From positions 62,001 to 126,000 of the forward strand of contig CABIWJ010000001.1 in NCBI GenBank assembly GCA_902362455.1: 64,000 nucleotides of DNA. The letters are read 5' to 3'. The notes below the pieces were generated by a model that was given only the letters and a program-made list of their open reading frames with translations, had not been told where the DNA came from and made no database searches. The translations under genes and the position numbers were made by a program. Numbering within the stretch: the first letter of the stretch is position 1; the number at the start of each line of letters is the position of its first letter. This document shows positions 18,296 through 27,750 of this stretch, piece by piece. This stretch comes from Eubacteriaceae bacterium (lineage in GTDB: Bacteria; Bacillota; Clostridia; Lachnospirales; Lachnospiraceae).

Positions 18296-21200
18296 ATGTA
18301 CAAGAAAGTATCTACGAATCTCAATTTTGTTGAGAGAGAAAAAGAAATTGGAAAATTCTGGAAAGACAATGACATTTTTAAGAAAAGTATGGAAAACCGT
18401 AAAGAGGGAGAGACATATACTTTCTATGACGGACCTCCAACAGCAAACGGTAAACCACATATCGGTCATGTTCTTACAAGAGTTATAAAGGATATGATTC
18501 CAAGATACAGAACAATGAAAGGTTATATGGTTCCAAGAAAAGCAGGCTGGGATACACATGGTCTCCCTGTAGAGCTTGAAGTAGAGAAATTATTAGGCTT
18601 AGATGGTAAGGAACAGATTGAAGAGTATGGTCTTGATCCATTTATTAAGAAATGTAAGGAAAGCGTATGGAAATACAAAGGAATGTGGGAAGATTTCTCA
18701 GGTACTGTTGGTTTCTGGGCTGATATGGATAATCCATATGTAACATATGATGACAATTTCATCGAATCTGAATGGTGGGCATTAAAACAGATTTGGGATA
18801 AGAAGTTATTATACAAAGGCTTTAAGATTGTACCTTATTGTCCTCGTTGTGGAACACCTTTATCAAGCCATGAGGTAGCACAGGGATATAAAGCAGTTAA
18901 AGAACGTTCAGCAGTAGTACGTTTTAAGGTTGTAGGTGAAGATGCATATTTCCTTGCATGGACAACAACTCCTTGGACATTGCCATCTAACGTTGCACTT
19001 TGTGTAAACCCTGATGAGACATATTGTAAAGTTAAAGCAGCAGACGGATATGTTTATTATATGGCAGAAGCTTTATTAGATAAAGTTTTAGGCGGTCTTG
19101 CTGAAAAGAAAGGTGTAGAGGGTAAGGATTACGAAGTTCTTGAAACATATAAAGGAAAAGACCTCGAATATAAAGAATACGAACCATTATATAAATGTGC
19201 AGGAGATGCAGCAAAGAAACAGAATAAGAAAGCTCATTTCGTAACATGCGACACTTATGTAACAATGTCAGATGGTACTGGTATCGTTCATATTGCACCT
19301 GCATTTGGTGAAGATGATGCTAAGGTAGGACGTAATTATGACTTACCATTTGTTCAGTTTGTAGATGGTAAAGGTGATTTGACAGAAGAAACTCCTTATG
19401 CCGGATTATTTGTTAAGAAAGCAGATCCAGAGGTATTAAAAGACCTTGATGCAGAGGGAAAATTATTTGATGCTCCAAAATTCGAACATGATTATCCGTT
19501 CTGCTGGAGATGTGATACCCCACTTATTTACTATGCAAGAGAATCATGGTTCATCAAGATGACAGCCGTTAAAGATGACCTTGTAAGAAATAATAACACA
19601 GTAAACTGGATTCCTGAATCTATCGGTAAAGGACGTTTTGGCGACTGGCTTGAGAATATCCAGGACTGGGGCGTTTCACGTAACAGATATTGGGGAACAC
19701 CACTTAACATCTGGGAATGTGAATGTGGATGCCAGCATGCTATTGGAAGTCGTGATGAGCTTGAGAAAATGAGTGGTAATCCTAAGGCTCAGACAGTTGA
19801 ACTTCACAGACCATACATTGATGAGATAACAATTAAGTGTCCAAAATGTGGTAAAGATATGCACAGAGTTCCTGAAGTTATTGACTGCTGGTTTGACTCA
19901 GGTGCAATGCCATTTGCACAACATCATTATCCATTTGAGAATAAAGATTTATTTGAGCAGCAGTTCCCAGCACAGTTTATTTCAGAGGCTGTTGACCAGA
20001 CAAGAGGCTGGTTCTATTCATTAATGGCAGAGTCAACATTATTATTTAACAAAGCACCATATGAAAATGTAATCGTTCTTGGACACGTACAGGACGAAAA
20101 TGGTCAGAAGATGTCTAAATCAAAGGGAAATGCAGTTGATCCATTTGATGCATTACAGACACATGGAGCAGATGCAATTCGTTGGTATTTCTATACAAAC
20201 AGTGCACCATGGCTTCCAAACAGATTCCATGATAAAGCCGTTACTGAGGGACAGCGTAAATTCATGGGTACACTTTGGAACACATATGCATTCTATGTAC
20301 TTTATGCAAATATTGATGAATTCAATCCAATGAATTACACACTTGATTATGATAAATTAAGTGTAATGGATAAATGGTTATTATCTAAGTTGAATTCAAC
20401 TGTTAAAGCAGTTGATGATAACCTTGATAAATATAGAATACCTGAAGCTGCAAGAGCATTAGATGAATTTGTAGATGAAATGAGTAACTGGTATGTAAGA
20501 CGTTCAAGAGAACGTTTCTGGGCAAAAGGAATGGAGCAGGATAAGATAAATGCTTATATGACACTTTACACAGCATTAGTAACAATCTGTAAAGCCGCTG
20601 CACCAATGATTCCATTTATGACAGAAGACATTTACCAGAACTTAGTAAGAAGTATTGATAAAGATGCTAAGGAAAGTATCCATCTTTGCGACTTCCCTGT
20701 AGTAAATGAGAAACATATCGATAAGAAGTTAGAAGAAGATATGGAAGATTTATTAGAGGTGGTTGTTATGGGACGTGCATGCAGAAATGCTTCTAATATT
20801 AAGAACAGACAGCCAATTGGCAAGATGTATGTTAAAGCTGACTTCAATTTATCAGAATTCTATACAGATATTATCGCTGATGAGCTTAACGTTAAAAATG
20901 TTGAATTTACAGATGATGTAAGAGCATTTTCTTCATACAGCTTTAAACCACAGCTTAAGACTGTCGGACCAAAATTCGGTAAACAGTTAGGAGAAATCAG
21001 ACAGGCACTTTCGGCATTAGACGGAAATGCAGCAATGGACGAAGTTAATGCAAATGGTTCGTTGAAACTTGATTTACCAAGTGGAGAAGTTGTTCTTGAA
21101 AAAGATGATTTACTTATCGACATCGCCCAGACTGAGGGTTATGTATCACAGAGCGACAACAAGATAACAGTTGTTCTTGATACAAATCTTACACCTGAAC

Positions 21201-21457
21201 TTCTTGAAGAGGGCTTTGTAAGAGAAATCATTAGTAAGATTCAGACAATGAGAAAAGAAGCCGGCTTTGAAGTTATGGATAAGATTACAATCTATGCTAA
21301 AGGCAATGATAAGGTTACAGACATAATGACAAAGAATAAAGATGGCATTATTTCAGAAGTTATGGCGACTGACTTAGTTATTGGTTCAGTTGAGGGCTAT
21401 GAGAAAGAATGGAACATCAATGGCGAAGACGTTGTAATGGGCGTTAAGAAAAATTAA
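18296..21457 (+). CDS. ileS: Isoleucyl-tRNA synthetase (IleS2-type)
   Basis: Charges tRNA-Ile. 1053 residues; AAAGGAA precedes ATG 18296. Class I motifs: PHIGHVLTR (about residue 54) and KMSKSKGNAVDPF (about 604). The central editing (CP1) domain includes WTTTPWTLPSN and GTGIVHIAPAFGEDD. Length above 1000 and lack of the terminal CxxC zinc finger of the shorter bacterial IleS point to the eukaryote-like IleS2 group, which is associated with low sensitivity to mupirocin; that resistance is inference. Expression is under the Ile T-box upstream, and two hairpins follow. Confidence 0.97.
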   Translation: MYKKVSTNLNFVEREKEIGKFWKDNDIFKKSMENRKEGETYTFYDGPPTANGKPHIGHVLTRVIKDMIPRYRTMKGYMVPRKAGWDTHGLPVELEVEKLLGLDGKEQIEEYGLDPFIKKCKESVWKYKGMWEDFSGTVGFWADMDNPYVTYDDNFIESEWWALKQIWDKKLLYKGFKIVPYCPRCGTPLSSHEVAQGYKAVKERSAVVRFKVVGEDAYFLAWTTTPWTLPSNVALCVNPDETYCKVKAADGYVYYMAEALLDKVLGGLAEKKGVEGKDYEVLETYKGKDLEYKEYEPLYKCAGDAAKKQNKKAHFVTCDTYVTMSDGTGIVHIAPAFGEDDAKVGRNYDLPFVQFVDGKGDLTEETPYAGLFVKKADPEVLKDLDAEGKLFDAPKFEHDYPFCWRCDTPLIYYARESWFIKMTAVKDDLVRNNNTVNWIPESIGKGRFGDWLENIQDWGVSRNRYWGTPLNIWECECGCQHAIGSRDELEKMSGNPKAQTVELHRPYIDEITIKCPKCGKDMHRVPEVIDCWFDSGAMPFAQHHYPFENKDLFEQQFPAQFISEAVDQTRGWFYSLMAESTLLFNKAPYENVIVLGHVQDENGQKMSKSKGNAVDPFDALQTHGADAIRWYFYTNSAPWLPNRFHDKAVTEGQRKFMGTLWNTYAFYVLYANIDEFNPMNYTLDYDKLSVMDKWLLSKLNSTVKAVDDNLDKYRIPEAARALDEFVDEMSNWYVRRSRERFWAKGMEQDKINAYMTLYTALVTICKAAAPMIPFMTEDIYQNLVRSIDKDAKESIHLCDFPVVNEKHIDKKLEEDMEDLLEVVVMGRACRNASNIKNRQPIGKMYVKADFNLSEFYTDIIADELNVKNVEFTDDVRAFSSYSFKPQLKTVGPKFGKQLGEIRQALSALDGNAAMDEVNANGSLKLDLPSGEVVLEKDDLLIDIAQTEGYVSQSDNKITVVLDTNLTPELLEEGFVREIISKIQTMRKEAGFEVMDKITIYAKGNDKVTDIMTKNKDGIISEVMATDLVIGSVEGYEKEWNINGEDVVMGVKKN

Positions 21458-21470
21458 TTATAAAAACATT

Positions 21471-21501
21471 ATGATGCCGGGGCTTTTGTCCCCGACATCA
21501 T
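21471..21501 (+). terminator. Hairpin after ileS
   Basis: ATGATGCCGGGG / CCCCGACATCAT with one mismatch; only TTT follows, so it may act as a weak terminator or RNA-stabilising stem. Confidence 0.6.
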
Positions 21502-21548
21502 TTCGTTGAGTTTCGTTGATTTATCATTGAATTATAATTAAGTTAAAT

Positions 21549-21592
21549 AAAAACTGCTGTGTGGCAAAATTCTTGCACATAGCAGTTTTTTT
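21549..21592 (+). terminator. Second ileS terminator
   Basis: AAAACTGCT / AGCAGTTTT with an additional inner GTGTG(G)/(G)CACA pairing, ending in seven T. Confidence 0.75.
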
Positions 21593-21726
21593 CGTTATTA
21601 TATACTTAATAATATTATTTATCCTGAACGTTATTATTTATTTAAACAGCATTTTAAGGAAGACTTCTGAATGAAATTATTAATAGCGAAGAATAATGAG
21701 AAAGGCGTTTAGAAAGGAGGAATTAG

Positions 21727-22032
21727 ATGAAGATAGAGTATTATTTATTACCGGAAGCTGATTATAAAGGACAATATGACAGAAAAGAGGGACACTTTAT
21801 AATTAAGACAGGGACTATCGCAGATATGATACACGATAGTAAAATGCTTTGGGACCTCGATTTTGATAAATGTATTCCGGATTATGAGAGATTGAACGAC
21901 ATATTGAGAGAGGGATATTTTCAAAGATTAGCTGAATGGGAACCAATGGAGATTGATAGGGAAGAATATAATGCAATTGTTAAAATGTTATTGGATATAC
22001 AGATGGACAGACCATATAGAGTTGAAATGTGA
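21727..22032 (+). CDS. Small acidic protein of unknown function
   Basis: 101 residues, preceded by AAAGGAGGAATTAG, a strong ribosome site. The product is soluble, rich in Asp, Glu and Tyr, with no signal peptide or recognisable motif (KIEYYLLPEADYKGQYD at the start, EWEPMEIDREEYNAIVKMLL near the end). I do not recognise it. It stands alone between the ileS terminators and an AT-rich gap. Confidence 0.65.
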   Translation: MKIEYYLLPEADYKGQYDRKEGHFIIKTGTIADMIHDSKMLWDLDFDKCIPDYERLNDILREGYFQRLAEWEPMEIDREEYNAIVKMLLDIQMDRPYRVEM

Positions 22033-22464
22033 AGTTAAAAGTGTGGATTAAGTTGAAATTGATATTGAGTTCTGGGAAGAATGGATAATTAATCTATGTT
22101 AAAAGGGAAAAATGTATATTATATGTATTAAAAAGGTGTATTTACGGGATGGGTAAATAAATTACATTTAATTGGAAAAGAATGGTTTATAATGCGATAA
22201 AGCTTTGTTAAAGCAATATTAAAAAAAGAAATTTTATTTGTAGATACAAAACAATTGTATGAGCAATAATGCTTGTATGTTGATAATAGTTATGATATAT
22301 TGTATATATGTAGTGACAAAATAGTTTAAAAATTGTGCATAATTTACAATTTTAGACAGCTCTATTTGAGGTGAGCGAGGCAAATAGGGTAGAGAGGTAA
22401 ATGGGAAGTATTGTAGCATATGAATTACCATTTATATAGGTAATCGCTCAGAAAAGAGGTTTAT
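22033..22464. other. AT-rich gap with two small hairpins
   Basis: No convincing gene. Hairpin CTATTTG (22362-22368) / CAAATAG (22381-22387) has a purine-rich 12-base loop, and ATTACC (22424-22429) pairs with GGTAAT (22439-22444) just before the Shine-Dalgarno of the protease gene; the latter could affect its translation. No known riboswitch pattern was recognised. Confidence 0.5.
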
Positions 22465-23577
22465 ATGAATAAAAAAATTAAGAGAGTAGTAAGTAGTGTT
22501 TTAGTTGTTAGTGTAGTGTTTTTACTTTTGTTTGGGGAAGCAGCTTATGTTCAGGCAACAGAGGTAAATGAGGAAGCTTATACGATAGAAGATGAAATTG
22601 GGGATGTGGTTGAAGAGTTTTATGATGATTTGGAATGGAAAATATCAAATATAACACCGATTTATAATAATATTGGGGAAATTATACAATATGCTATTAA
22701 CATATCAGCAAATGATATAAATTATGGATATTTTATATATGATATTTCAAATCAGAAATTGATAAAATTTATGGTAGAACGTTATCATGGAGGCTTTGTA
22801 GAAACATATTTTCCAGAAGAGAATTTAGAAAATAAGAAAGTTATATTTAAGGATGAATTTACATATGACTTGGTTGATTATGAAAATTCTACAGATGAAG
22901 TTGGTGCGTTTTATGATAAATCAATAAATAAAACAAATGAATTATTTAGTATTTTTTTAGATAATTATCAATACATATTAAATGATTATAAATTAGCATT
23001 ATCAAGATATATACCTAGAGTATACAAATTTGGTCAGGATTATTGTGATGAAATAAATAAAGAATATTGTTGTGCGGCTGTTGCTATACTAAATGTATTA
23101 GCACATTATAATTGTTTTAAGACATGGGATAAAGATTCTATATTGTGGGCATATTATACAATTTATTCAATGGGAGGTGTAAAAAAATATGGGCAAGAAT
23201 ATGTAATGAATCAAAATAATATAGGATATGTTGTAAGTACATTTGCTAAATGGTATGGAAAAATTAATAATATGCCATATTCTGCACAGAATAATCCATC
23301 AAGTGCATTTTTTGTAGATGCAGTAAATAATAAATATCCATCTATATTGGGAATATCTACAAAATGTTATAGTGATGATAATAAAAGATGGGAAATTTGT
23401 GGACATGCAGTAACAGTATATGGATATTTGCGGTTTAAGTCAAAAAAGAATAATTCTTCGAAATATTTCCTATGTGTTGCTAATAGTTGGGATACAGGTG
23501 TAATTGAATATATAGCATATGATGATATAAGACTTCATTCGTCTTATGGAATAAAATTTATGCATGTTTATAAATAA
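22465..23577 (+). CDS. Secreted papain-like (C39-like) cysteine protease
   Basis: 370 residues, AGAGG upstream. A clear signal peptide (KKIKRVVSSVLVVSVVFLLLF, cleavage after about AYVQA) predicts export. Residues 25-180 are an Asp/Tyr/Asn-rich propeptide-like region. The catalytic domain shows EYCCAAVAILNVLAHYNC (Cys about 204), CGHAVTVYGY (His about 314) and VANSWDTG (Asn about 337), the Cys-His-Asn order of papain-like peptidases of the C39-like type. It is more AT-rich and richer in Asn/Tyr/Ile codons than its neighbours, which suggests acquisition. The target is unknown. Confidence 0.75.
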   Translation: MNKKIKRVVSSVLVVSVVFLLLFGEAAYVQATEVNEEAYTIEDEIGDVVEEFYDDLEWKISNITPIYNNIGEIIQYAINISANDINYGYFIYDISNQKLIKFMVERYHGGFVETYFPEENLENKKVIFKDEFTYDLVDYENSTDEVGAFYDKSINKTNELFSIFLDNYQYILNDYKLALSRYIPRVYKFGQDYCDEINKEYCCAAVAILNVLAHYNCFKTWDKDSILWAYYTIYSMGGVKKYGQEYVMNQNNIGYVVSTFAKWYGKINNMPYSAQNNPSSAFFVDAVNNKYPSILGISTKCYSDDNKRWEICGHAVTVYGYLRFKSKKNNSSKYFLCVANSWDTGVIEYIAYDDIRLHSSYGIKFMHVYK

Positions 23578-23600
23578 TTATTTATTAACGGAGGTGCGGT

Positions 23601-24347
23601 ATGAGAATTAAGTTAAAAGAATATAAAGAACTTATATGCGTGATAGGTGTCGTAATCTTAGTGGCAGCCATTATTTTCGTGAGAAAATATAATGGTAATA
23701 AGACGGATAAAGTGGAAGATATACATATAGATGTTGATACCGGGGATATACAATATGCAACAGTATCAGGCAGAGGACACAAATATACAATTTATAATAA
23801 AGAAACAATACAAGAGATAATAGACAAAATTAATGCTGAAACTATAGTAAAGAATGGTAAGAAACATCAATTTTCAACAAGTGACTATGGAATAGGCATT
23901 TATACTGCCGGTGGTGAACATATTGGGCTGGTTATAGGAAGAGAATCGGCAGGATATAATGGCAGGAAATATTATTTTCAAGATGAGGGAAAACTACAAG
24001 ATGAAATAAGGGATATGCTAAAGTATTGCGGAAAAGCTTTGCCAATAATAAAAGCAGATGAAGATGTTGAATTCAGTGCAAAAGGAATAGAATTTACACA
24101 AAACGAAGCAATTGGTGAATATAATACATTATTAACGGCGAAACCTATAGAAAAGGAACAGTTTAAAGATAGTGAGCAGTATTATTGTATAAAAACTGCA
24201 TATTCCCAGGAAATATATGTCTATTATGTTGAAAATGAGATATACATAAAATATACAGATTATCATGCCGGAGTGTCAGATGTCGATGAAAATGGAAATG
24301 AGGTACCGATTGTAAAGCAGTGGTATTATGTGATTGATAAGATATAA
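23601..24347 (+). CDS. Membrane-anchored protein of unknown function
   Basis: 248 residues; GGAGG precedes ATG 23601. One N-terminal membrane helix (about residues 11-28), then an extracytoplasmic region with YTIYNKETIQEIIDKINAE, GIGIYTAGGEHIGLVIG and a Tyr-rich C-terminal half. No domain recognised with confidence. It follows the cysteine protease gene by 23 bases and probably shares its transcript; a role as partner or inhibitor of the protease is conceivable but unsupported. Confidence 0.65.
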   Translation: MRIKLKEYKELICVIGVVILVAAIIFVRKYNGNKTDKVEDIHIDVDTGDIQYATVSGRGHKYTIYNKETIQEIIDKINAETIVKNGKKHQFSTSDYGIGIYTAGGEHIGLVIGRESAGYNGRKYYFQDEGKLQDEIRDMLKYCGKALPIIKADEDVEFSAKGIEFTQNEAIGEYNTLLTAKPIEKEQFKDSEQYYCIKTAYSQEIYVYYVENEIYIKYTDYHAGVSDVDENGNEVPIVKQWYYVIDKI

Positions 24348-24580
24348 CAATAAACATTTACTTTAAAATCATCTTAAATATATGTTTTTGGAAAATCAAA
24401 TATCAGTGAAAAACTGACCAATTGTATAATTTATCTCCTAATATGATTGAAAATAATAAAAAATCACGATATAATATACCTTATATTGGGAATTAGCAAA
24501 ATATTATGTATTAAGAGAAGGATTTTGCGAATTATATATTACAGTTGCAACAAGGAGTGGTTGCAGAATGGAGGATTATA

Positions 24581-27034
24581 ATGGATACTTTTTCCAAAGC
24601 AGAATTCAAAAAAGAAGTAAATGATTATGTGAAGATTACTTCACGTAAGACATTAGATGAAGCATCACAGTTAGAGAAATATCAGGGTGTTGCTTATGCA
24701 CTGAAAGATTTTATCATTGACCAATGGATTGCAACTCATAAAGAATATGAGAAACAGGACGCTAAGACAGTATACTATTTGTCAATGGAATTTCTTATGG
24801 GTAGAGCATTAGGAAATATTATTATAAATCTTGCAGCAAGAAAAGAGATTAAAGAAGCTATTGAAGAATTAGGACTTGACTTAAATGCTATTGAAGATCA
24901 GGAACCTGATGCAGCACTTGGTAATGGTGGTCTGGGACGACTTGCAGCATGCTTTTTGGATTCGCTTGCAACTTTAGGCTATCCTGCATATGGTTGCGGA
25001 ATTAGATATAAGTACGGAATGTTTGAACAGAAGATAGAGGATGGTTATCAGGTTGAGGTGCCTGACAATTGGTTAAAGAATGGTAATCCATTTGAAGTAA
25101 GACGTGAAGAATATGCCTGTGAAGTTAAATTTGGTGGATATATCAGAGTAGAACGTGGAGAAGATGGAAGAGAGCATTTCATTCAGGAGAATTATAGCTC
25201 TGTAAAGGCTATTCCATATGATTTACCAATCGTAGGATATGGCAATAACGTGGTAAATACACTTAGAATCTGGGATGCTGAACCAATGCAGCATTTTATG
25301 CTTGATTCATTTAACAAAGGTGATTATCAGAAAGCAACAGAGCAGGAAACTCTTGCTAAAAACATTGTTGAAGTATTATATCCTTGTGATGACCATTATG
25401 CAGGTAAGGAATTAAGACTTAAACAGCAGTATTTCTTCGTATCAGCAAGTGTACAGACAGCTATTAAGAAATATATGGATAATCATGATGATGTCAAGAA
25501 GTTATATGAGAAAGTTGTATTCCAGATGAATGATACTCATCCAACTATAGCAGTTGCGGAGATAATGAGATTATTAATGGACGAATACGAACTTAACTGG
25601 GATGAGGCATGGGACGTAACAACTAAATGTTGTGCATACACAAACCACACAATTATGAGTGAAGCACTTGAGAAATGGCCTATAGAATTATTCTCAAGAT
25701 TATTACCAAGATGTTATCAGATTGTTGAAGAGATTAACAGAAGATTTGTACTTGAGATTCAGAATAAATATCCTGGTAATCAGGAGAAGATTGCTAAGAT
25801 GGCAATTATATATGACGGACAGGTTAAGATGGCTAATCTTGCAATCTGTGCAGGATTTTCTGTAAATGGTGTTGCAAAACTCCATACAGAGATACTTGAG
25901 AAACAGGAATTAAAAGATTTCTATGAAATGATGCCACAGAAATTCAATAATAAGACAAATGGTATCACACAGAGAAGATTCTTATTACATGCTAATCCAT
26001 TATTAGCTGACTGGGTAACAAGTAAGATAGGTGATGACTGGGTAACAAATCTTGCACATATTAAGAATTTAGAGATATATGCAGATGATAAGAAGTGCCA
26101 GAAAGAATTTATGAATATCAAATACCAGAATAAGGTAAGACTTGCAAAATATATTAAAGAGCACAATGGAATAGATGTAGATCCACGTTCGATATTTGAT
26201 GTTCAGGTTAAACGTTTACATGAATATAAACGTCAGCTTCTCAACATTCTTCATGTAATGTATTTATACAATGAGATTAAAGAACATCCTGATATGAAAT
26301 TTTATCCAAGAACATTTATATTTGGTGCAAAAGCAGCAGCAGGTTACAGAATTGCGAAACTTACAATTAAGCTTATTAACAGCGTAGCAGATGTAATTAA
26401 TAATGATAAATCAATTGATGGTAAAATCAAGGTTGTATTTATAGAGAATTACAGAGTATCAAATGCTGAGATTATATTTGCGGCAGCAGATGTAAGTGAA
26501 CAGATTTCAACAGCAAGTAAGGAAGCATCAGGAACAGGTAATATGAAATTTATGTTAAATGGTGCGCTTACACTTGGTACAATGGATGGTGCAAACGTAG
26601 AAATCGTAGAAGAAGTTGGCAAGGAAAATGCATTTATCTTCGGTATGAGTTCTGATGAAGTTATCAATTACGAGAACAATGGCGGATACAATCCAATGGA
26701 TATCTTTAATAACGATATGGACATCAGAAAAGTGCTTATGCAGTTAATCAATGGTTTCTATTCACCACAGGATCCTGACAGATTCAGACCTATTTATGAT
26801 TCATTATTAAATACTAATTACACAGACAGAGCAGACAGATACTTTATTCTTAAAGATTTCAAGTCATATGATGAAGCACAGAAGAAAGTAGAAGCAGCTT
26901 ACAGAGATGAAGCAGGCTGGGCTAAGTCAGCAATTATCAATGTAAGTAATGTTGGTAAATTCTCATCAGACAGAACAATTGAGGAATATGTTCAGGATAT
27001 CTGGAAACTTGATAAAGTAAAAGTTGAGGTTTAG
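24581..27034 (+). CDS. glgP: Glycogen/alpha-glucan phosphorylase
   Basis: Releases glucose-1-phosphate from glycogen. The frame opens at 24545 but ATG 24581 (MDTFSKAEF) has GGAGG 5 bases upstream; 817 residues. Signatures: YYLSMEFLMGRALGNII and DAALGNGGLGRLAACFLDS in the N-terminal half, and the pyridoxal-phosphate site EASGTGNMKFMLNGALTLGTMDGAN at about residue 648. It is monocistronic with a terminator and complements glgC and glgD about 22 kb downstream, indicating glycogen storage and mobilisation. Confidence 0.97.
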   Translation: MDTFSKAEFKKEVNDYVKITSRKTLDEASQLEKYQGVAYALKDFIIDQWIATHKEYEKQDAKTVYYLSMEFLMGRALGNIIINLAARKEIKEAIEELGLDLNAIEDQEPDAALGNGGLGRLAACFLDSLATLGYPAYGCGIRYKYGMFEQKIEDGYQVEVPDNWLKNGNPFEVRREEYACEVKFGGYIRVERGEDGREHFIQENYSSVKAIPYDLPIVGYGNNVVNTLRIWDAEPMQHFMLDSFNKGDYQKATEQETLAKNIVEVLYPCDDHYAGKELRLKQQYFFVSASVQTAIKKYMDNHDDVKKLYEKVVFQMNDTHPTIAVAEIMRLLMDEYELNWDEAWDVTTKCCAYTNHTIMSEALEKWPIELFSRLLPRCYQIVEEINRRFVLEIQNKYPGNQEKIAKMAIIYDGQVKMANLAICAGFSVNGVAKLHTEILEKQELKDFYEMMPQKFNNKTNGITQRRFLLHANPLLADWVTSKIGDDWVTNLAHIKNLEIYADDKKCQKEFMNIKYQNKVRLAKYIKEHNGIDVDPRSIFDVQVKRLHEYKRQLLNILHVMYLYNEIKEHPDMKFYPRTFIFGAKAAAGYRIAKLTIKLINSVADVINNDKSIDGKIKVVFIENYRVSNAEIIFAAADVSEQISTASKEASGTGNMKFMLNGALTLGTMDGANVEIVEEVGKENAFIFGMSSDEVINYENNGGYNPMDIFNNDMDIRKVLMQLINGFYSPQDPDRFRPIYDSLLNTNYTDRADRYFILKDFKSYDEAQKKVEAAYRDEAGWAKSAIINVSNVGKFSSDRTIEEYVQDIWKLDKVKVEV

Positions 27035-27119
27035 TTGTAAGAAATATATAATGTTATTTTTAAGACAATTTAAAATATATGACTTAAGATTTTTAGGTAT
27101 ATCGTCATAAATATATAAA

Positions 27120-27167
27120 ATGAGCTATACACAATTCAATTAATGAAAAGTATATGGCTCATTTTTT
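27120..27167 (+). terminator. glgP terminator
   Basis: ATGAGC-TATAC / GTATA-TG-GCTCAT stem followed by six T; 85 bases after the glgP stop codon. Confidence 0.75.
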
Positions 27168-27262
27168 ACTTACTAGGAAATTTCGTTGAAATTGTCTTAG
27201 TAAGCAAAAACGCTCCGCAAGGAGCGCACTGCGCGGAACAGAAAATGTTGCTATCGCAACCT
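27162..27262. repeat. Multi-hairpin intergenic repeat, copy 2 (truncated)
   Basis: Matches 11753-11853 closely, including ACTTAC(T/C)AGGAAA, AACGCTCCGC and GAAAATGTTGCTATCGCAAC, but stops at AACCTGC, where DNA of different composition starts. Copy 1's last hairpin is missing, so the neighbouring foreign segment probably inserted into or beside it. Confidence 0.85.
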
Positions 27263-27288
27263 GCAATCAAAAATATTACTATGAGAGA

Positions 27289-27562
27289 AGCTATCGTTAA
27301 CTGTAATTTTGATGAAGATTTCTTTGAAGGAATTGATCATCCGGAGGGATATATTCAGGATGCCTGGTTTCTATACAACATGAGAAAAGGTTTTGAGCTC
27401 TTTAATGAGATGCTGGGAATTCTCGGGGACGAAAAAGAAGAGTTTGTCCTGATTATAAGCGGAAAAAAGAAGATTGATGACGAGAACTATGGTTACAGTG
27501 AGGAATACGAGGACGATGATGTGGGTTTCATCGCTGATGATGAGGACAACGAACCCGTATAA
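27289..27562 (+). pseudogene. Acidic gene fragment beside repeat
   Basis: The frame is open from 27143, but its first 40 codons lie in the repeat, so only the part from about 27263 can be ancestral coding sequence; ATG 27289 lacks a Shine-Dalgarno. The 91 residues (DEDFFEGIDHPEGYIQDAWFL..., ending in an Asp/Glu-rich tail) look like the C-terminal part of a larger protein. Base composition is higher in GC than the flanks, like the ATPase downstream. Function unknown; probably a 5'-truncated remnant. Confidence 0.5.
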
Positions 27563-27750
27563 CAAAGAACAGGCATAATGCCTGGGGTAGTCTTCGGATT
27601 GCCTTTACATAGTCTCCACTTTCGAAAAATAAAATATTTTGTGTTTTTGAAATCAACCTCTTGCATATACTATTAGTAGACAGTATAATAAGTACATCGA
27701 AGCAGTTTCAAGAAATGAAAAATCTTCGAATTTTGAAAGCGAGTGACGAT

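Noticed and set aside
22340-22464. Riboswitch upstream of the protease gene
   Set aside because: Only two short hairpins are present and no known aptamer core could be matched.
27143-27288. N-terminal part of the frame running through repeat copy 2
   Set aside because: It lies in the glgP terminator and in a non-coding repeat that has no frame at its other copy.
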